DNA from: Anaerolineales bacterium | Lineage (GTDB): Bacteria; Chloroflexota; Anaerolineae; Anaerolineales; Villigracilaceae | Direction: 5' to 3' | Assembly: GCA_030834895.1 (NCBI GenBank) | Contig: JAUQXA010000010.1 | Location: 276,925-340,924, forward strand | DNA: 64,000 nt | Shown: piece after piece, positions 50,022 through 58,996 of the stretch | How the letters are laid out: each line of letters opens with the position of its first letter | How positions within the stretch are numbered: position 1 is the stretch's first letter | Notes under the pieces: generated by a model | Told to the model about the DNA's origin: nothing | What the model saw: only the letters and a program-made list of their open reading frames with translations | Database searches by the model: none | Made by a program: the position numbers and the translations under genes

Positions 50022-53000
50022 TTATGGGCTGGTAGCCTGCAACAGCACCGAGGGATGCTCCGGCAGATTCTCGCAGGTCTTGCGGTAGTCCTTGCCGGGG
50101 AAGAAGCGCTCCCACTCGTTGATGATGAGGTTTCGTCCAACCGCGATGCAGGCCTGCTTTTCCAGGTCATCGATGGAGATGGGGAAGTAATACAGTGTAT
50201 TGGTATTGTCGACAACGTATATCCAACGGCTGTCCGGGCTGAAGGCAATCGCGCTGATGGAACCGTCCGGGCCAAGATCGAGCGGCAGGACCACCGGTTT
50301 GGTGGCGGGGTCAAGACGCATCTTCTCCATGTCCCAAAGACGTAAAAGCATCTCGGCGCTTCCTCCGTTATCCCTTGCTGCGCCTGAATATGTCAACGCG
50401 AATTTTTCATTCGGGCTGACCTGGCTCGCGGAAATGTTCGACTCGTGTCCGCGCAGTGAGATCGGCTTCGATGGGGTCTGGTCCGGGTCTTCAAGGACGA
50501 AGGCGTCCACGTTGTAATCTGTCTGGTAACTTCCGGTCATGGCAAAGCCGCCGCCAAAGCCGCCGAACACAACCCTCCCATAACCGTCGAACGTGGTGAT
50601 GTTGATTCCAATCCCGTCGTACCCGCCCCATGTGGTGAATAACCCCGCCGGGTTGGTATAGTTGAGGAACGAAGAACTAAATATGAGGAGGTCCCCCCTC
50701 TTGCCGATGCTTGGCGCGGACTGATTGGTGCGCCCCGATTGCACTTTCACCGGCTCTCCCTGACTCGGCAGGCTCCAAATGTCGAAATCGAGCAGGGACT
50801 CGGCGTCGCCATTCGACCTGTAACCCACGACGAGGCGGCTCGAATCGGGACTGAACCCAGCCTGGCTGACGGGCAGGGAAAATGGAACGCACCCGCGCTT
50901 TTCGGTGACGCAGTTCACGTCCCAAAGTTTGCCCGGGCGGGAAGTCTCTTCGTACATGCCAGTTTCAGGGTTGAAGGGGGATGGCGCGGAAAGCAGCCAG
51001 CGCCCGTTCGGGCTGAGTGTGGAGAAATCATTATCCTCGATTTCGCCGATTTTCTCGAACTGCTCGCCGGCTTCGGCGGGAAGTTTCCAGACTTCGGGGT
51101 TTTGCGCCTTGGGAACGCCGTCCGTAGTCTGGTAATTTATTGAAATGAAAGTCACGTGCTTTTGATCCGGCGTAAAGGCGAAACTTGTTACAGGATATGG
51201 AAGCTGGTAACTTTTTCGGGTCTCGAGGTCATAAAGGAAGGCGGTGGTCGTGGGCGTTTCAAGGAAAAGTTGTTCATCCTTGACGATCAGCCAGCGGCTG
51301 TCGGCGCTGAACTGAATCGTGTTGTACGTGCCGTCCGTTCTGCTGATCACGGCCGTGTTGACTTTGTCTTCGGATGAAAGTTTTTCCAGGTCGATGACTT
51401 TGGCTCTTAATGGGGGGAAATAAGTGACGGCGTCGGGCGGCGCTCCCGTGTCCTGGATATAGGCAAGCCAGCGGCTGTCCGGGCTGAAGACCGCAATCTT
51501 GGTCAGCGCCCCCTCTTCAAACGGATACGACTGGGCGGGTCTTCCGTCTTCGAGCCGCCAGAGCGCGCTGTTGATTGCCATCCATTGGTTGTCGTTGCTG
51601 AATGCGATGTAGTTTGCGGCTTCCGGCAGGCGGATGTTCGAGGAGTTCCAGGGATTGACGTTGTTCCATAGGCGCAGGGAACCGTCGCGCGTGCCGGCGG
51701 CGAACCATTCCTTGTTCGGGCTTTGCGCCGACACGCTGACCGCATCCTCCAGTCCCACCGACCGCGGATTGTTGGTCAATTTGAGCAGCAACTCGCTCTG
51801 CTCGCTGACGGCGGACGTTTTCGGGGCGGGATTCAGCACAATGGTCTGGTTGAGGTCGAGCTGCTGGAAGTCGATCAACTCCCCGGTCTCCGACAGCATG
51901 GATTTCCCGTCCTCCGAAAACCTGACCTGTCCATCGCCGCCGATCAGCAGCGGGGTTGCAAGGTCTATGCTGGAAAGCAGGTCGTTCCCCCGAAAATCCA
52001 CCAACGTATTTCTTTGACTGCCTGCTGCCGAATCGTAGGAACTGATATACAGCCAGTCCTTGTTGATGAAGGAGAGGACGTTGAAGGTCTGCTCTTTTTT
52101 CGACGAGACCAGATAGGCGTATTCCAGATCGTTGAATTTCAATATCCCGAAGTTTTGCCTCGATGCGCCATAGGCGTCGGGGTTTGATTGCCCGACAAAG
52201 ACGAGGGCGTTCCCGTCCGGGCTGAACTTGGGCGGGATGACGGCGGTGTCGACTGCAACATCAAGCTCGACGGTGAACGGTTGCGGATTGGAACGTCCTC
52301 CGAGCGGAATAAGCAGGATGTTCGTCGATGACCACGGCGTTGTCCCCGACGCGTTTCCAAACGCATCGTAGGCGGGGATTTGGATTGCCTCCTGGGGGAC
52401 ATCTTGAAACAGAATCAGCCAGCGGTTGCCAGGGTCGATGAAGAGCGATTTGTAATCGGCAATGTGGGTGGATGTCAGCGGTACGGGAGTAGTCGATGGC
52501 GGAGAGAATTTCCACAACAACAGCCCTTTTTGTGGGTCGTCGGTGACGAGGTATTTGTAATCTCTGCTCAATGCGGCAAAGCTGCCGGCAAAGGATGCCA
52601 GTTCCTTTTTGGATAGAGTTTCGAGATCGATCCGCCAAAGGACCACCTTGTTTGATTGTTTTTCGAGAATCTCGAGATCGTCCTTTGAATTTGCGAATTC
52701 TATCTTGCCCTGAAAAGTCAGCGGTTCGCGGGCTTCGTCCTGTGTGTCGATCTTCCAGATTTGAGTCTCTTTCGGTTTGTCCAGCACCAACCAGGTTGTG
52801 TGCGGGCTGAGATAGATGCGCGAGGACAGTTCTCCTGTCACCTCGTCGTAGGTCACCGGAAAGGAGATGGGGAACGGCTGGTATGCCGGCTTACCCATGA
52901 GCCTGTTGAAATTCCAGATTTTTATTTCGCCGCCAAGCGCGCTGCCGGTCACCAGCCATTGATTGTCATCGGTAAATTGAAGAAGACTGACTTCATTAGC

Positions 53001-53990
53001 GAATCCCGGCAAGCCAATTCCCGTAACGCGTTTGGCTGCCAGACGCAATGCCTCTTCCGCGTCTGGCTGTACAGGTTCGTTGGCGTCCTGGTTGATGCGG
53101 GCGGCTTCGAGGGCAAGCAACAGCGCGCGTTGTGGGAACTCGTTCAAAGAACTGGTTGATTCCAGAGTCAGGCGACCGGACCTGGCGATGCGCGATTCCG
53201 CCTCCGCTTTCTTCTGGGATATTTCAGCTTCCGCCTGCGCATCTTTTGCTTTTGCCTCCGCGGTCAACGCCACGGAGGCCTTATTCCTGGCGTCTTCGGC
53301 GCTGACAGTTGCCCTCCCGGCCATCACAAACCCGAAAATTGCAAGCGCTGCCAAAGCGACAATTCCCGCGGCTGAAATACCGGTTGTGATTCTGCGGGCC
53401 CTGTCTGTAGCCTGCCGGCTTTTGAACACAAACTCGCGCTGTAGATCGGTGGGATGCGGCTCCTTGGATGTGTTTGTGGCAAGCTGCATCTCGGCATCCT
53501 GCAGGTCCTTGCCGCGCAGCAGGAAACTGGACTCCTTGTTGTTTCTCTCCCACTCCAATGCCTTGACCTGCAAGCGGCGATGCGTTGCCACCCATTCATA
53601 ATCCGTTTGGATGGCAGTCATCAATTTCTTGACTGCGGCATCGAAGTCATCGTCCTTGCGGAAGAATATCCAGTTGAGGTGGCTGAGCTGTGTGGGCGTT
53701 TTATCCGCTTTGATGTCGCGTACGACAATGGGGATGATTCGCTTGGCGTTCTTGATTGCGTAATCGATTTCCTGCCCGCAAACCTTGGATGCGGCGGAAT
53801 CGGGGCTGATTAGGAAAAGAAAGATATCCGCCTCTTCGATCCCTTTTTCGATTTCCCTCCACCAATCCACGGTGGGCGGGATGCCCTCCCAGTCGATCCA
53901 GAAATCCAGGCTGCTTTTTTGCAATTCCGCCGTCAACTGCTTTGCAAATTCAATATCCTTGCGTGAGTACGAGATGAAAACCTTTGCCAT
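50022..53990 (-). CDS. TIR-transmembrane-WD40 protein
   Basis: A 1322-residue protein. Residues about 1-140 are a TIR domain (KVFISYSRKDIEFAKQL, FWIDWEGIPPTVDWWREIE, with the Glu of CGQEIDYAIKNAK). Next is a linker, one membrane segment (about 210-230, ITTGISAAGIVALAALAIF), a coiled coil rich in Ala/Glu/Lys (about 235-275), then about a thousand residues of WD40-like beta-propeller repeats with SPDSRWL phrases and WD or IWNF ends. The TIR would be inside the cell and the propeller outside, or the reverse. The same architecture (kinase replaced by TIR) is common in Chloroflexota. Function unknown; signalling or defence is likely. Confidence 0.88.
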   Translation of the reverse strand: MAKVFISYSRKDIEFAKQLTAELQKSSLDFWIDWEGIPPTVDWWREIEKGIEEADIFLFLISPDSAASKVCGQEIDYAIKNAKRIIPIVVRDIKADKTPTQLSHLNWIFFRKDDDFDAAVKKLMTAIQTDYEWVATHRRLQVKALEWERNNKESSFLLRGKDLQDAEMQLATNTSKEPHPTDLQREFVFKSRQATDRARRITTGISAAGIVALAALAIFGFVMAGRATVSAEDARNKASVALTAEAKAKDAQAEAEISQKKAEAESRIARSGRLTLESTSSLNEFPQRALLLALEAARINQDANEPVQPDAEEALRLAAKRVTGIGLPGFANEVSLLQFTDDNQWLVTGSALGGEIKIWNFNRLMGKPAYQPFPISFPVTYDEVTGELSSRIYLSPHTTWLVLDKPKETQIWKIDTQDEAREPLTFQGKIEFANSKDDLEILEKQSNKVVLWRIDLETLSKKELASFAGSFAALSRDYKYLVTDDPQKGLLLWKFSPPSTTPVPLTSTHIADYKSLFIDPGNRWLILFQDVPQEAIQIPAYDAFGNASGTTPWSSTNILLIPLGGRSNPQPFTVELDVAVDTAVIPPKFSPDGNALVFVGQSNPDAYGASRQNFGILKFNDLEYAYLVSSKKEQTFNVLSFINKDWLYISSYDSAAGSQRNTLVDFRGNDLLSSIDLATPLLIGGDGQVRFSEDGKSMLSETGELIDFQQLDLNQTIVLNPAPKTSAVSEQSELLLKLTNNPRSVGLEDAVSVSAQSPNKEWFAAGTRDGSLRLWNNVNPWNSSNIRLPEAANYIAFSNDNQWMAINSALWRLEDGRPAQSYPFEEGALTKIAVFSPDSRWLAYIQDTGAPPDAVTYFPPLRAKVIDLEKLSSEDKVNTAVISRTDGTYNTIQFSADSRWLIVKDEQLFLETPTTTAFLYDLETRKSYQLPYPVTSFAFTPDQKHVTFISINYQTTDGVPKAQNPEVWKLPAEAGEQFEKIGEIEDNDFSTLSPNGRWLLSAPSPFNPETGMYEETSRPGKLWDVNCVTEKRGCVPFSLPVSQAGFSPDSSRLVVGYRSNGDAESLLDFDIWSLPSQGEPVKVQSGRTNQSAPSIGKRGDLLIFSSSFLNYTNPAGLFTTWGGYDGIGINITTFDGYGRVVFGGFGGGFAMTGSYQTDYNVDAFVLEDPDQTPSKPISLRGHESNISASQVSPNEKFALTYSGAARDNGGSAEMLLRLWDMEKMRLDPATKPVVLPLDLGPDGSISAIAFSPDSRWIYVVDNTNTLYYFPISIDDLEKQACIAVGRNLIINEWERFFPGKDYRKTCENLPEHPSVLLQATSP

Positions 53991-54145
53991 CCGCTTCTCC
54001 TGGCTGTGGCTGGAAACGTCCGCTTTATGAAATCAGAGCGGATTTATCGATATTTTACCTTATGTGTCTCAAATATCCCAACATTCGACTACGGGGAATG
54101 TCCAATGTGGTTTTGCGGGATGTCATGCGGCTGGGGTCGGTTGAT

Positions 54146-54174
54146 TTGGCAATTCCGATTTATACTCTTATAAT
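54146..54174 (+). promoter_or_regulatory. Sigma70-type promoter of the Cys-rich lipoprotein gene
   Basis: TTGGCA and TATAAT with a 17-base spacer, the best promoter match in the window. An AAGGAG site (54200-54205) follows, seven bases before the ATG. Confidence 0.75.
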
Positions 54175-54212
54175 CCAAGGCGAGCCGACGAAGTTTATCA
54201 AGGAGATGTCGA

Positions 54213-54893
54213 ATGAACAGAATTCTGAAATCAATCCTCTTCACGGGGTTGGTCCTGACCGTAATTGCCACGGCGTGTCGAATCGAGGTTGTGACGCCCG
54301 AAGAAGCGCCGCCGCCGACTCCCATCCCGCCAACGGAAACGCAGGCGGCAACACCCACGGAAATCGTCCCGACGGCTTCCGCCACGCCGGAGTTTGCGCC
54401 GTTTTGCCAGCCCGACGCCGCGAGCGTTTCACCGGCTCCCCAATGCAGGCCCCTGGCCGCCGTGGAGAGCAGCACATTTTGCCAGGACAAGGAAGCTTAT
54501 AACTTGATCCTCATCGATCAAGGCTTGACCTATGAAGTGCTTACCGATAAGTTCAGGTGCGCGGATGCGGGTACGAAGGACGACAAACAGCTGATCGCCT
54601 GCACGGGACAATTTGCGGCGAATTTTGCGATCAACGTCTGCGACCCGTCCTGTGTCGCGCCGACCGTTCAGGCGGCGGTGACGAAATGTCCGTCAGGGTA
54701 CAACTACGACAACCTTCAGGGATGCTGCACGAACGAACCGCTGGCGCTAAATCCAAATTGCCAGGCGTTCACCTTCACAACTTCATACTGTATCGTGCGA
54801 TGTTTCGAATTCCAGCGCGAACAAAAATGCAAAAGGAATTCAACCTATTGCACCTGGAATGAAAAAGACGGGATATGTGAATTGAGGAGATAA
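54213..54893 (+). CDS. Cys-rich lipoprotein of unknown function
   Basis: A 226-residue exported protein. The signal (LFTGLVLTVIATAC) ends in a lipobox with Cys 22, followed by a Pro/Thr/Glu-rich linker to about 60. The rest contains sixteen cysteines, among them CDPSC, GCC, YCIVRC and YCTW, which would allow eight disulfide bonds. No family was recognised. It has its own strong promoter and ribosome site and is isolated between the TIR gene (divergent) and a repeat element, so it is probably a single-gene unit. Confidence 0.75.
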   Translation: MNRILKSILFTGLVLTVIATACRIEVVTPEEAPPPTPIPPTETQAATPTEIVPTASATPEFAPFCQPDAASVSPAPQCRPLAAVESSTFCQDKEAYNLILIDQGLTYEVLTDKFRCADAGTKDDKQLIACTGQFAANFAINVCDPSCVAPTVQAAVTKCPSGYNYDNLQGCCTNEPLALNPNCQAFTFTTSYCIVRCFEFQREQKCKRNSTYCTWNEKDGICELRR

Positions 54894-54952
54894 TTCCCGC
54901 CGCGCGGAGCGGAGCGGATCACTCACGATTGCCGTGGACAATGGCTTTTGAT

Positions 54953-55030
54953 ATGTCGTTGCGAGGGCGATAGCCCGAGGCAATCTCCTCATGTAACAGG
55001 GGGTTGCTTCTCGAAGACTCGCAACGACAT
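54953..55030. repeat. GTCATTGCGAG-type palindromic element, copy 3
   Basis: 78 bp with perfect 13-bp inverted ends ATGTCGTTGCGAG/CTCGCAACGACAT and inner GGGCGATAGCCC. Against the copy in the S9 peptidase the ends differ at the same base in both arms, so the pairing is kept. Confidence 0.8.
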
Positions 55031-55035
55031 GGTGG

Positions 55036-55300
55036 TCATCCCTCCCACACCCTCTCAATCACCTTCCTGGCCTTCTCCTCGTAAACCCGAATCAACTCAC
55101 GATTCCCCTCCACAATGGACCGCTCACGCTCGATGCGGGCGACAATTTCGCGCTGGACTTCCAGCGGCGGCAGGGGGATTTCTATTTCACGGAAATATCT
55201 AGCCAAAATACCTTTGACGGTGCTACCAGTTGAATACTTTTCGATGATTTTTGGCTTTATAGTGATCAGAAAGATTTTTCGGCTGGTCCCTTGGAACGGT
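55036..55300 (-). pseudogene. Remnant of a type I restriction specificity subunit (hsdS)
   Basis: The frame ends with GILARYFREIEIPLPPLEVQ and REIVARIERERSIVEGNREL, the typical C-terminal helix and IPLPPL motif of HsdS target-recognition domains. Upstream of about 55300 the frame runs into the PQ-loop protein gene in another frame, so only the last 70-80 residues remain. No hsdM or hsdR gene is in the window. It is a decayed or truncated trace of a restriction system. Confidence 0.75.
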
Positions 55301-55940
55301 GTGCCAGTTTCAAGGTCACGATGGCTGCGCTGGTGGCGAATTGGAATAAACCGTAAAATAGGATCGAAGTGTCGTGCATAAATAGGGCATAACTTCCCCA
55401 CACCAGCCCGTCACAGGTGCACAATACCCAGGTTCCCAGCGACAGGTCGTCCAGGTTGCCTTCTCGATATGCGACCCAGAGTTGGGGCAGGTTGGAGATT
55501 AATACGCTGATCGACAGGATAAGTCCCAGCCCGGCTATCCCACCCAGCAGTCCCGCCAGCAGCAAGACCATGCCCCAGACCGGGGCAACCTTGAATTCAC
55601 GCGTCGAGCGTCCAAAACGCAAGGCGATAAATGTGATGATGCCGAAAATGATGGCTGTTGGGGCGGTGGAAAGGCAGACATAAGGCTGGTTGGTCAGGAT
55701 GCCGTATACCACCCAGCTAATACTGACGATCGTACTGGTTCCAGTTGTATCCACCGAAACACCGAAGGCTTCGCGCGCGCGCAACAGCCGCGCCAACTGC
55801 GGCACAGCCCGTACCAGTCCGAGCACGGTACCGATTGTACCGAGAATGGAAGGAATGTTCAATTTATCTGTGCCTCCAGGTTCTGTATAAATAACAACCA
55901 CCCACGCAACTGGTGTGCGTAGGCGGCGAAATTTGCGCAA
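55266..55940 (-). CDS. PQ-loop (SWEET-like) membrane protein
   Basis: A 224-residue protein with about seven hydrophobic segments. Two PQ-loops are visible: VRAVPQLARLLRAREAFGVS (about 43-62) and ISNLPQLWVAYREG (about 154-167), as in SWEET/PQ-loop transporters of sugars or amino acids. The end overlaps the hsdS remnant by some bases, so the gene's last residues may have been altered by that junction. A TTG at 55862 has TGGAGG ten bases upstream and is a possible start, giving 198 residues; the ATG at 55940 is in a less well supported context. Confidence 0.75.
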   Translation of the reverse strand: MRKFRRLRTPVAWVVVIYTEPGGTDKLNIPSILGTIGTVLGLVRAVPQLARLLRAREAFGVSVDTTGTSTIVSISWVVYGILTNQPYVCLSTAPTAIIFGIITFIALRFGRSTREFKVAPVWGMVLLLAGLLGGIAGLGLILSISVLISNLPQLWVAYREGNLDDLSLGTWVLCTCDGLVWGSYALFMHDTSILFYGLFQFATSAAIVTLKLAHRSKGPAEKSF

Positions 55941-56025
55941 TCATCTCGCGGCCAAGTATACCAGAGGCATTTTCCCGCTCTCTGAATTTTAGGTTGGGGG
56001 GAATTTTCTTGTTACAATCCCGTTC

Positions 56026-56661
56026 ATGACCAGGCCCTACGCCGTCCCCCTGACCGAAATCCGCCGCGAGCATGTGGTGGTGAATTCGCGTTTCATTTCT
56101 ACTCTTGCGCCCGCCTTTTCCATCGACGAGGCGCGGGCGTTTATTGCGCGGGTCAAAAAGGAATTTGCCGACGCGACTCACAATGTCCCTGCTTATATCA
56201 TCGGCGGTGGCAACACGGTCACGGAATATTTTTCGGATGACGGCGAACCTGCCGGTACGGCGGGCAAACCTGCGTTGACCGTCCTGCGCGGCAGCGGACT
56301 CGGCGACCTAGTCTTGGTCATCACCCGTTATTTTGGCGGGACTCTCCTCGGCACGGGCGGACTGGTCAAGGCTTACACCGAGTCCGCGCAGCTGGTGGTC
56401 AACGCCGTCGGGCGCGGACGGCGGGTCCCGGTGCATCTGGCCTTGCTGGCGATTCCCTACAACCTGCTGGAACGTCTGCGCCTGCTGACAACTCGTCATC
56501 ATGGCGAAGTCCTTGCTGAAGACTTTGCCGCTGATATTACGATGACCCTGCAATTCCCAGTCAGCGACTTCGATGCCTTTCAACTTGGCTTGCGCGAATT
56601 GTCCGCAGGAAAACTTCAAGCCGAAGTGATCGAAACCAGGGAAAAGATAATCAAGGCCTGA
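56026..56661 (+). CDS. yigZ: YigZ/IMPACT-family protein
   Basis: A 211-residue cytosolic protein. The N-terminal domain has the family segments SRFISTLAPAFSIDEARAFI, FADATHNVPAYIIGGGN, FSDDGEPAGTAGKPAL and VITRYFGGTLLGTGGLVKAY; the C-terminal domain is the EF-G-like DUF1949 fold. Relatives bind ribosome-associated or eIF2-kinase partners; the bacterial role is unclear. The stop codon lies inside a strong hairpin terminator. Confidence 0.93.
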   Translation: MTRPYAVPLTEIRREHVVVNSRFISTLAPAFSIDEARAFIARVKKEFADATHNVPAYIIGGGNTVTEYFSDDGEPAGTAGKPALTVLRGSGLGDLVLVITRYFGGTLLGTGGLVKAYTESAQLVVNAVGRGRRVPVHLALLAIPYNLLERLRLLTTRHHGEVLAEDFAADITMTLQFPVSDFDAFQLGLRELSAGKLQAEVIETREKIIKA

Positions 56662-56692
56662 CAGGTTTTGTAAAACCTGTCAGGCCTTTTGT
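56653..56692 (+). terminator. Terminator behind yigZ
   Basis: A perfect 17-bp stem (56653-56669, 56672-56688) with a two-base loop, then TTTTG and TTT. The arms contain CCTGACAGG, as at 32797. The yigZ stop codon is part of the left arm. Confidence 0.75.
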
Positions 56693-56795
56693 TTAAGGGG
56701 ACGTTTTACAAATTCTTCACACTTCTTTCGTGATTTATTCACCCATATTGTTATGCCTTTTCATAGAATACAACCGATACAAAAAGGATAACAAT

Positions 56796-57302
56796 ATGTC
56801 GAAACAAAACATAACCAAATTACTGCTGGACTTGGGCGCATTTATCGCCCTTTTGATATCCAGCGCGCCCCACTTCACAGGCGGGACCATCCATGAATGG
56901 CTGGGACTTGCGTTGGGCGGAGTGATCATCGTTCACCTTCTGCTGAATTGGAGTTGGATCGTCGGCGTCACCTCCCGCGTTTTTTCGGCAAAGTCCAAAG
57001 GACAGCGCTTCAAATATGTTCTGAATTGGACGCTCTTCGCCAGCGGAGTCATGATCCTGCTCTCAGGGCTGATGATCTCCAAATCGGTAGTGCCTCTCTT
57101 CGGGCTGACCCTGCCGCAGAACATGTCGTGGAAGGAACTGCATGAACTCTCGACCAACCTCACCATGATCCTGATGGGATTGCACGTGGCTGTCCACTGG
57201 GGCTGGATCACGGGCATGGTCAGGCACCTGTTTGCTCCCCGTGCTGTTTCGCGGCCTGTCGCGCCCGCGCTATCCATGCGAAGAAAGGACGCCCAACCAT
57301 GA
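56796..57302 (+). CDS. DUF4405-family membrane protein
   Basis: A 168-residue protein with four hydrophobic segments and conserved His residues near them (TGGTIHEWLGLALG, IVHLLLNWSW, ELHELSTNLTMILMGLHVAVHW). The paired His are what one expects of a b-type-haem or metal-binding bundle; the family's function is unknown. MSKQNITK was chosen because AAGGA lies eight bases before it. The final codon overlaps the next gene by ATGA. Confidence 0.82.
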   Translation: MSKQNITKLLLDLGAFIALLISSAPHFTGGTIHEWLGLALGGVIIVHLLLNWSWIVGVTSRVFSAKSKGQRFKYVLNWTLFASGVMILLSGLMISKSVVPLFGLTLPQNMSWKELHELSTNLTMILMGLHVAVHWGWITGMVRHLFAPRAVSRPVAPALSMRRKDAQP

Positions 57303-57586
57303 AGACGCTTTTCAGAATCCTTGTCATTCTCACAGTTGCGGTGTTGGTTGGCGGTTTGTTCTACGGAGCGGTCACAGCTGCTTCGTCCGGCGCGGACCAG
57401 CCAACGAGTTTCGAGCATCCCACCGACGGCGAGTTTGTTCCGCGAGATAGGGAAGAGCCTGATGGAATCGCGTTCCCGGCCGACGCGCTCAAGAACCTGG
57501 TCATTATCACCGTCATCAGCGCGCTATATTTGAATGTTCCCAAGTGGCTTGGCAGGAAAAAGCCGAAAGCAAACTTGGCATCGTAA
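57299..57586 (+). CDS. Small membrane protein of unknown function
   Basis: A 95-residue protein with two hydrophobic segments: one at the N-terminus (ILVILTVAVLVGGLFYGAV), perhaps uncleaved, and one near the end (LVIITVISALYLNVPKWL), followed by a short basic tail. The part between is acidic and soluble. The start overlaps the DUF4405 stop (ATGA), which makes it likely that both act together in the membrane. No family recognised. Confidence 0.7.
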   Translation: MKTLFRILVILTVAVLVGGLFYGAVTAASSGADQPTSFEHPTDGEFVPRDREEPDGIAFPADALKNLVIITVISALYLNVPKWLGRKKPKANLAS

Positions 57587-57600
57587 AAATGTGAAGCAAA

Positions 57601-57633
57601 AAGAAGATGTCTCAAACGAGACATCTTCTTTTT
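57601..57633. terminator. Bidirectional intrinsic terminator
   Basis: Perfect 13-bp stem AAGAAGATGTCTC/GAGACATCTTCTT with loop AAAC, followed by T residues on the plus strand and preceded by A residues that give T residues on the minus strand. It separates the convergent small membrane protein and sensor kinase genes. Confidence 0.85.
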
Positions 57634-57677
57634 CAATGGTTTACTCGGTGTCTTCGCGCCTCCGTGGTTAGACCAGA

Positions 57678-58994
57678 CTAAATCGCCGGCACTCGGATGA
57701 CCACTTTCAATCCTTTGCCTTTTTCGCTTTCCGCCCAAATTTTGCCGCCGTGCATTTCAACGATGGACTTGGCGATGGCAAGTCCCAGTCCTGATCCGCC
57801 CTCATCCCGTGTGCGCGAAGGATCGGCGCGATAGAAACGGTCAAAGAGGTGCATGGCTTCTTCCGGTGATACGCCCTCGCCGCTGTCTTCGATGTCGATT
57901 TCGATTTGCCCGCCGTTTTGTTCGATTGAAATGAGGATGCGCCCGCCTTCCGGGGTGTAGTGCAGGGCGTTATCCAGTATGTTGGTGAGGACTTGCGAGA
58001 AACGCGCGGCATCGAGATTTGCCTGTGGGCTGCTTGAAGCGGGCTTGAAGTCGAACGCGAGTTTTTTCTGATTGAACGAAGCCGCATAATGAGCCTTGAT
58101 GTCGCCCAGCAGTTTGTTCACATCCACAGGTTGAAACTCCACCGCAAGTTCGCCCGCATCCGCCAAGGATAGGGTCCGCAAGTCGTTGACCAGCTTTTCC
58201 AGCCTTTCAGCTTCCTCGCGGATGATCTCGAAGTTTTCCTTCGAGGCAGACAGCACGCCATCGTGCACGCCCTCGGCGTGTCCGATGATCAGGCTGAGGG
58301 GAGTCCGCAACTCGTGGGCGATGTCCGCGGTCATCTGCTTGCGGAGGTTGAAGGAGCGCGCCAGGTCGTCGTTCATCTTGTTGAAGGAAGAAGCCAGTTC
58401 GCCGATCTCGTCGCGTGAGCGCACGGGAACCCGCTGACCGAACTTTCCATCAGCCATTTGATGTGTTGCCTTGGTCAACTCGCGGATGGGACGCGAGATG
58501 GTCTGGGAGAGGATGGCTCCGAGGATGAAGGCCAGAAGTATCGTACCGACGGCGCTGAGAGTAATGGATTGACCGAGGCGGCGGATGAATTCATCTTCGA
58601 GGGGGTTTTTGTCGGGCGGCCGGTTGAATAGGAGAATGCCGACGACCTCGCCGTTGACCTGGATTTGCGTGCCCGCTTTGAGCTCTTCCTCGCGAACAGT
58701 TTCTCCGATGTGTCGATCCGCGCTTGCGATGGCGATTTTTCCATTTGTGTCGGCAATCGAAAAGAATGGCGGGCGCTTCTCCCCGCCCCGGCTGAATAAC
58801 TTTTCGACGCCATCCCAGGTTTGGTTTTCCTCGTAATAACCTGCGAGCTGTTCGACCAGATCGGCCTCGTATTTGTTGTTGACGAACCTGTCGAATTCGC
58901 GGTTGGTGGCGGCGCGCGTGAACAGGACGATGATGCCCGTGCTGAACAGGCTGACCAGTAAAAAGGCAAGGATTAACTTGGTGGTGAGTTTCAT
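57678..58994 (-). CDS. Sensor histidine kinase, BaeS type
   Basis: A 438-residue membrane kinase. The first membrane segment is at about 7-27, an outside sensor region runs to about 150, the second segment is at about 150-175 (TLSAVGTILLAFILGAILSQ), followed by HAMP, HisKA with ADIAHELRTPLSLIIGHAEG, and HATPase with NILDNALHYTPEGG, DIEDSGEGVSPEE and GGSGLGLAIAK. It would phosphorylate the OmpR-type regulator two bases upstream. It stands at the end of a MacAB-type exporter operon, so it may sense its substrate or envelope stress. Confidence 0.93.
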   Translation of the reverse strand: MKLTTKLILAFLLVSLFSTGIIVLFTRAATNREFDRFVNNKYEADLVEQLAGYYEENQTWDGVEKLFSRGGEKRPPFFSIADTNGKIAIASADRHIGETVREEELKAGTQIQVNGEVVGILLFNRPPDKNPLEDEFIRRLGQSITLSAVGTILLAFILGAILSQTISRPIRELTKATHQMADGKFGQRVPVRSRDEIGELASSFNKMNDDLARSFNLRKQMTADIAHELRTPLSLIIGHAEGVHDGVLSASKENFEIIREEAERLEKLVNDLRTLSLADAGELAVEFQPVDVNKLLGDIKAHYAASFNQKKLAFDFKPASSSPQANLDAARFSQVLTNILDNALHYTPEGGRILISIEQNGGQIEIDIEDSGEGVSPEEAMHLFDRFYRADPSRTRDEGGSGLGLAIAKSIVEMHGGKIWAESEKGKGLKVVIRVPAI

Positions 58995-58996
58995 CT

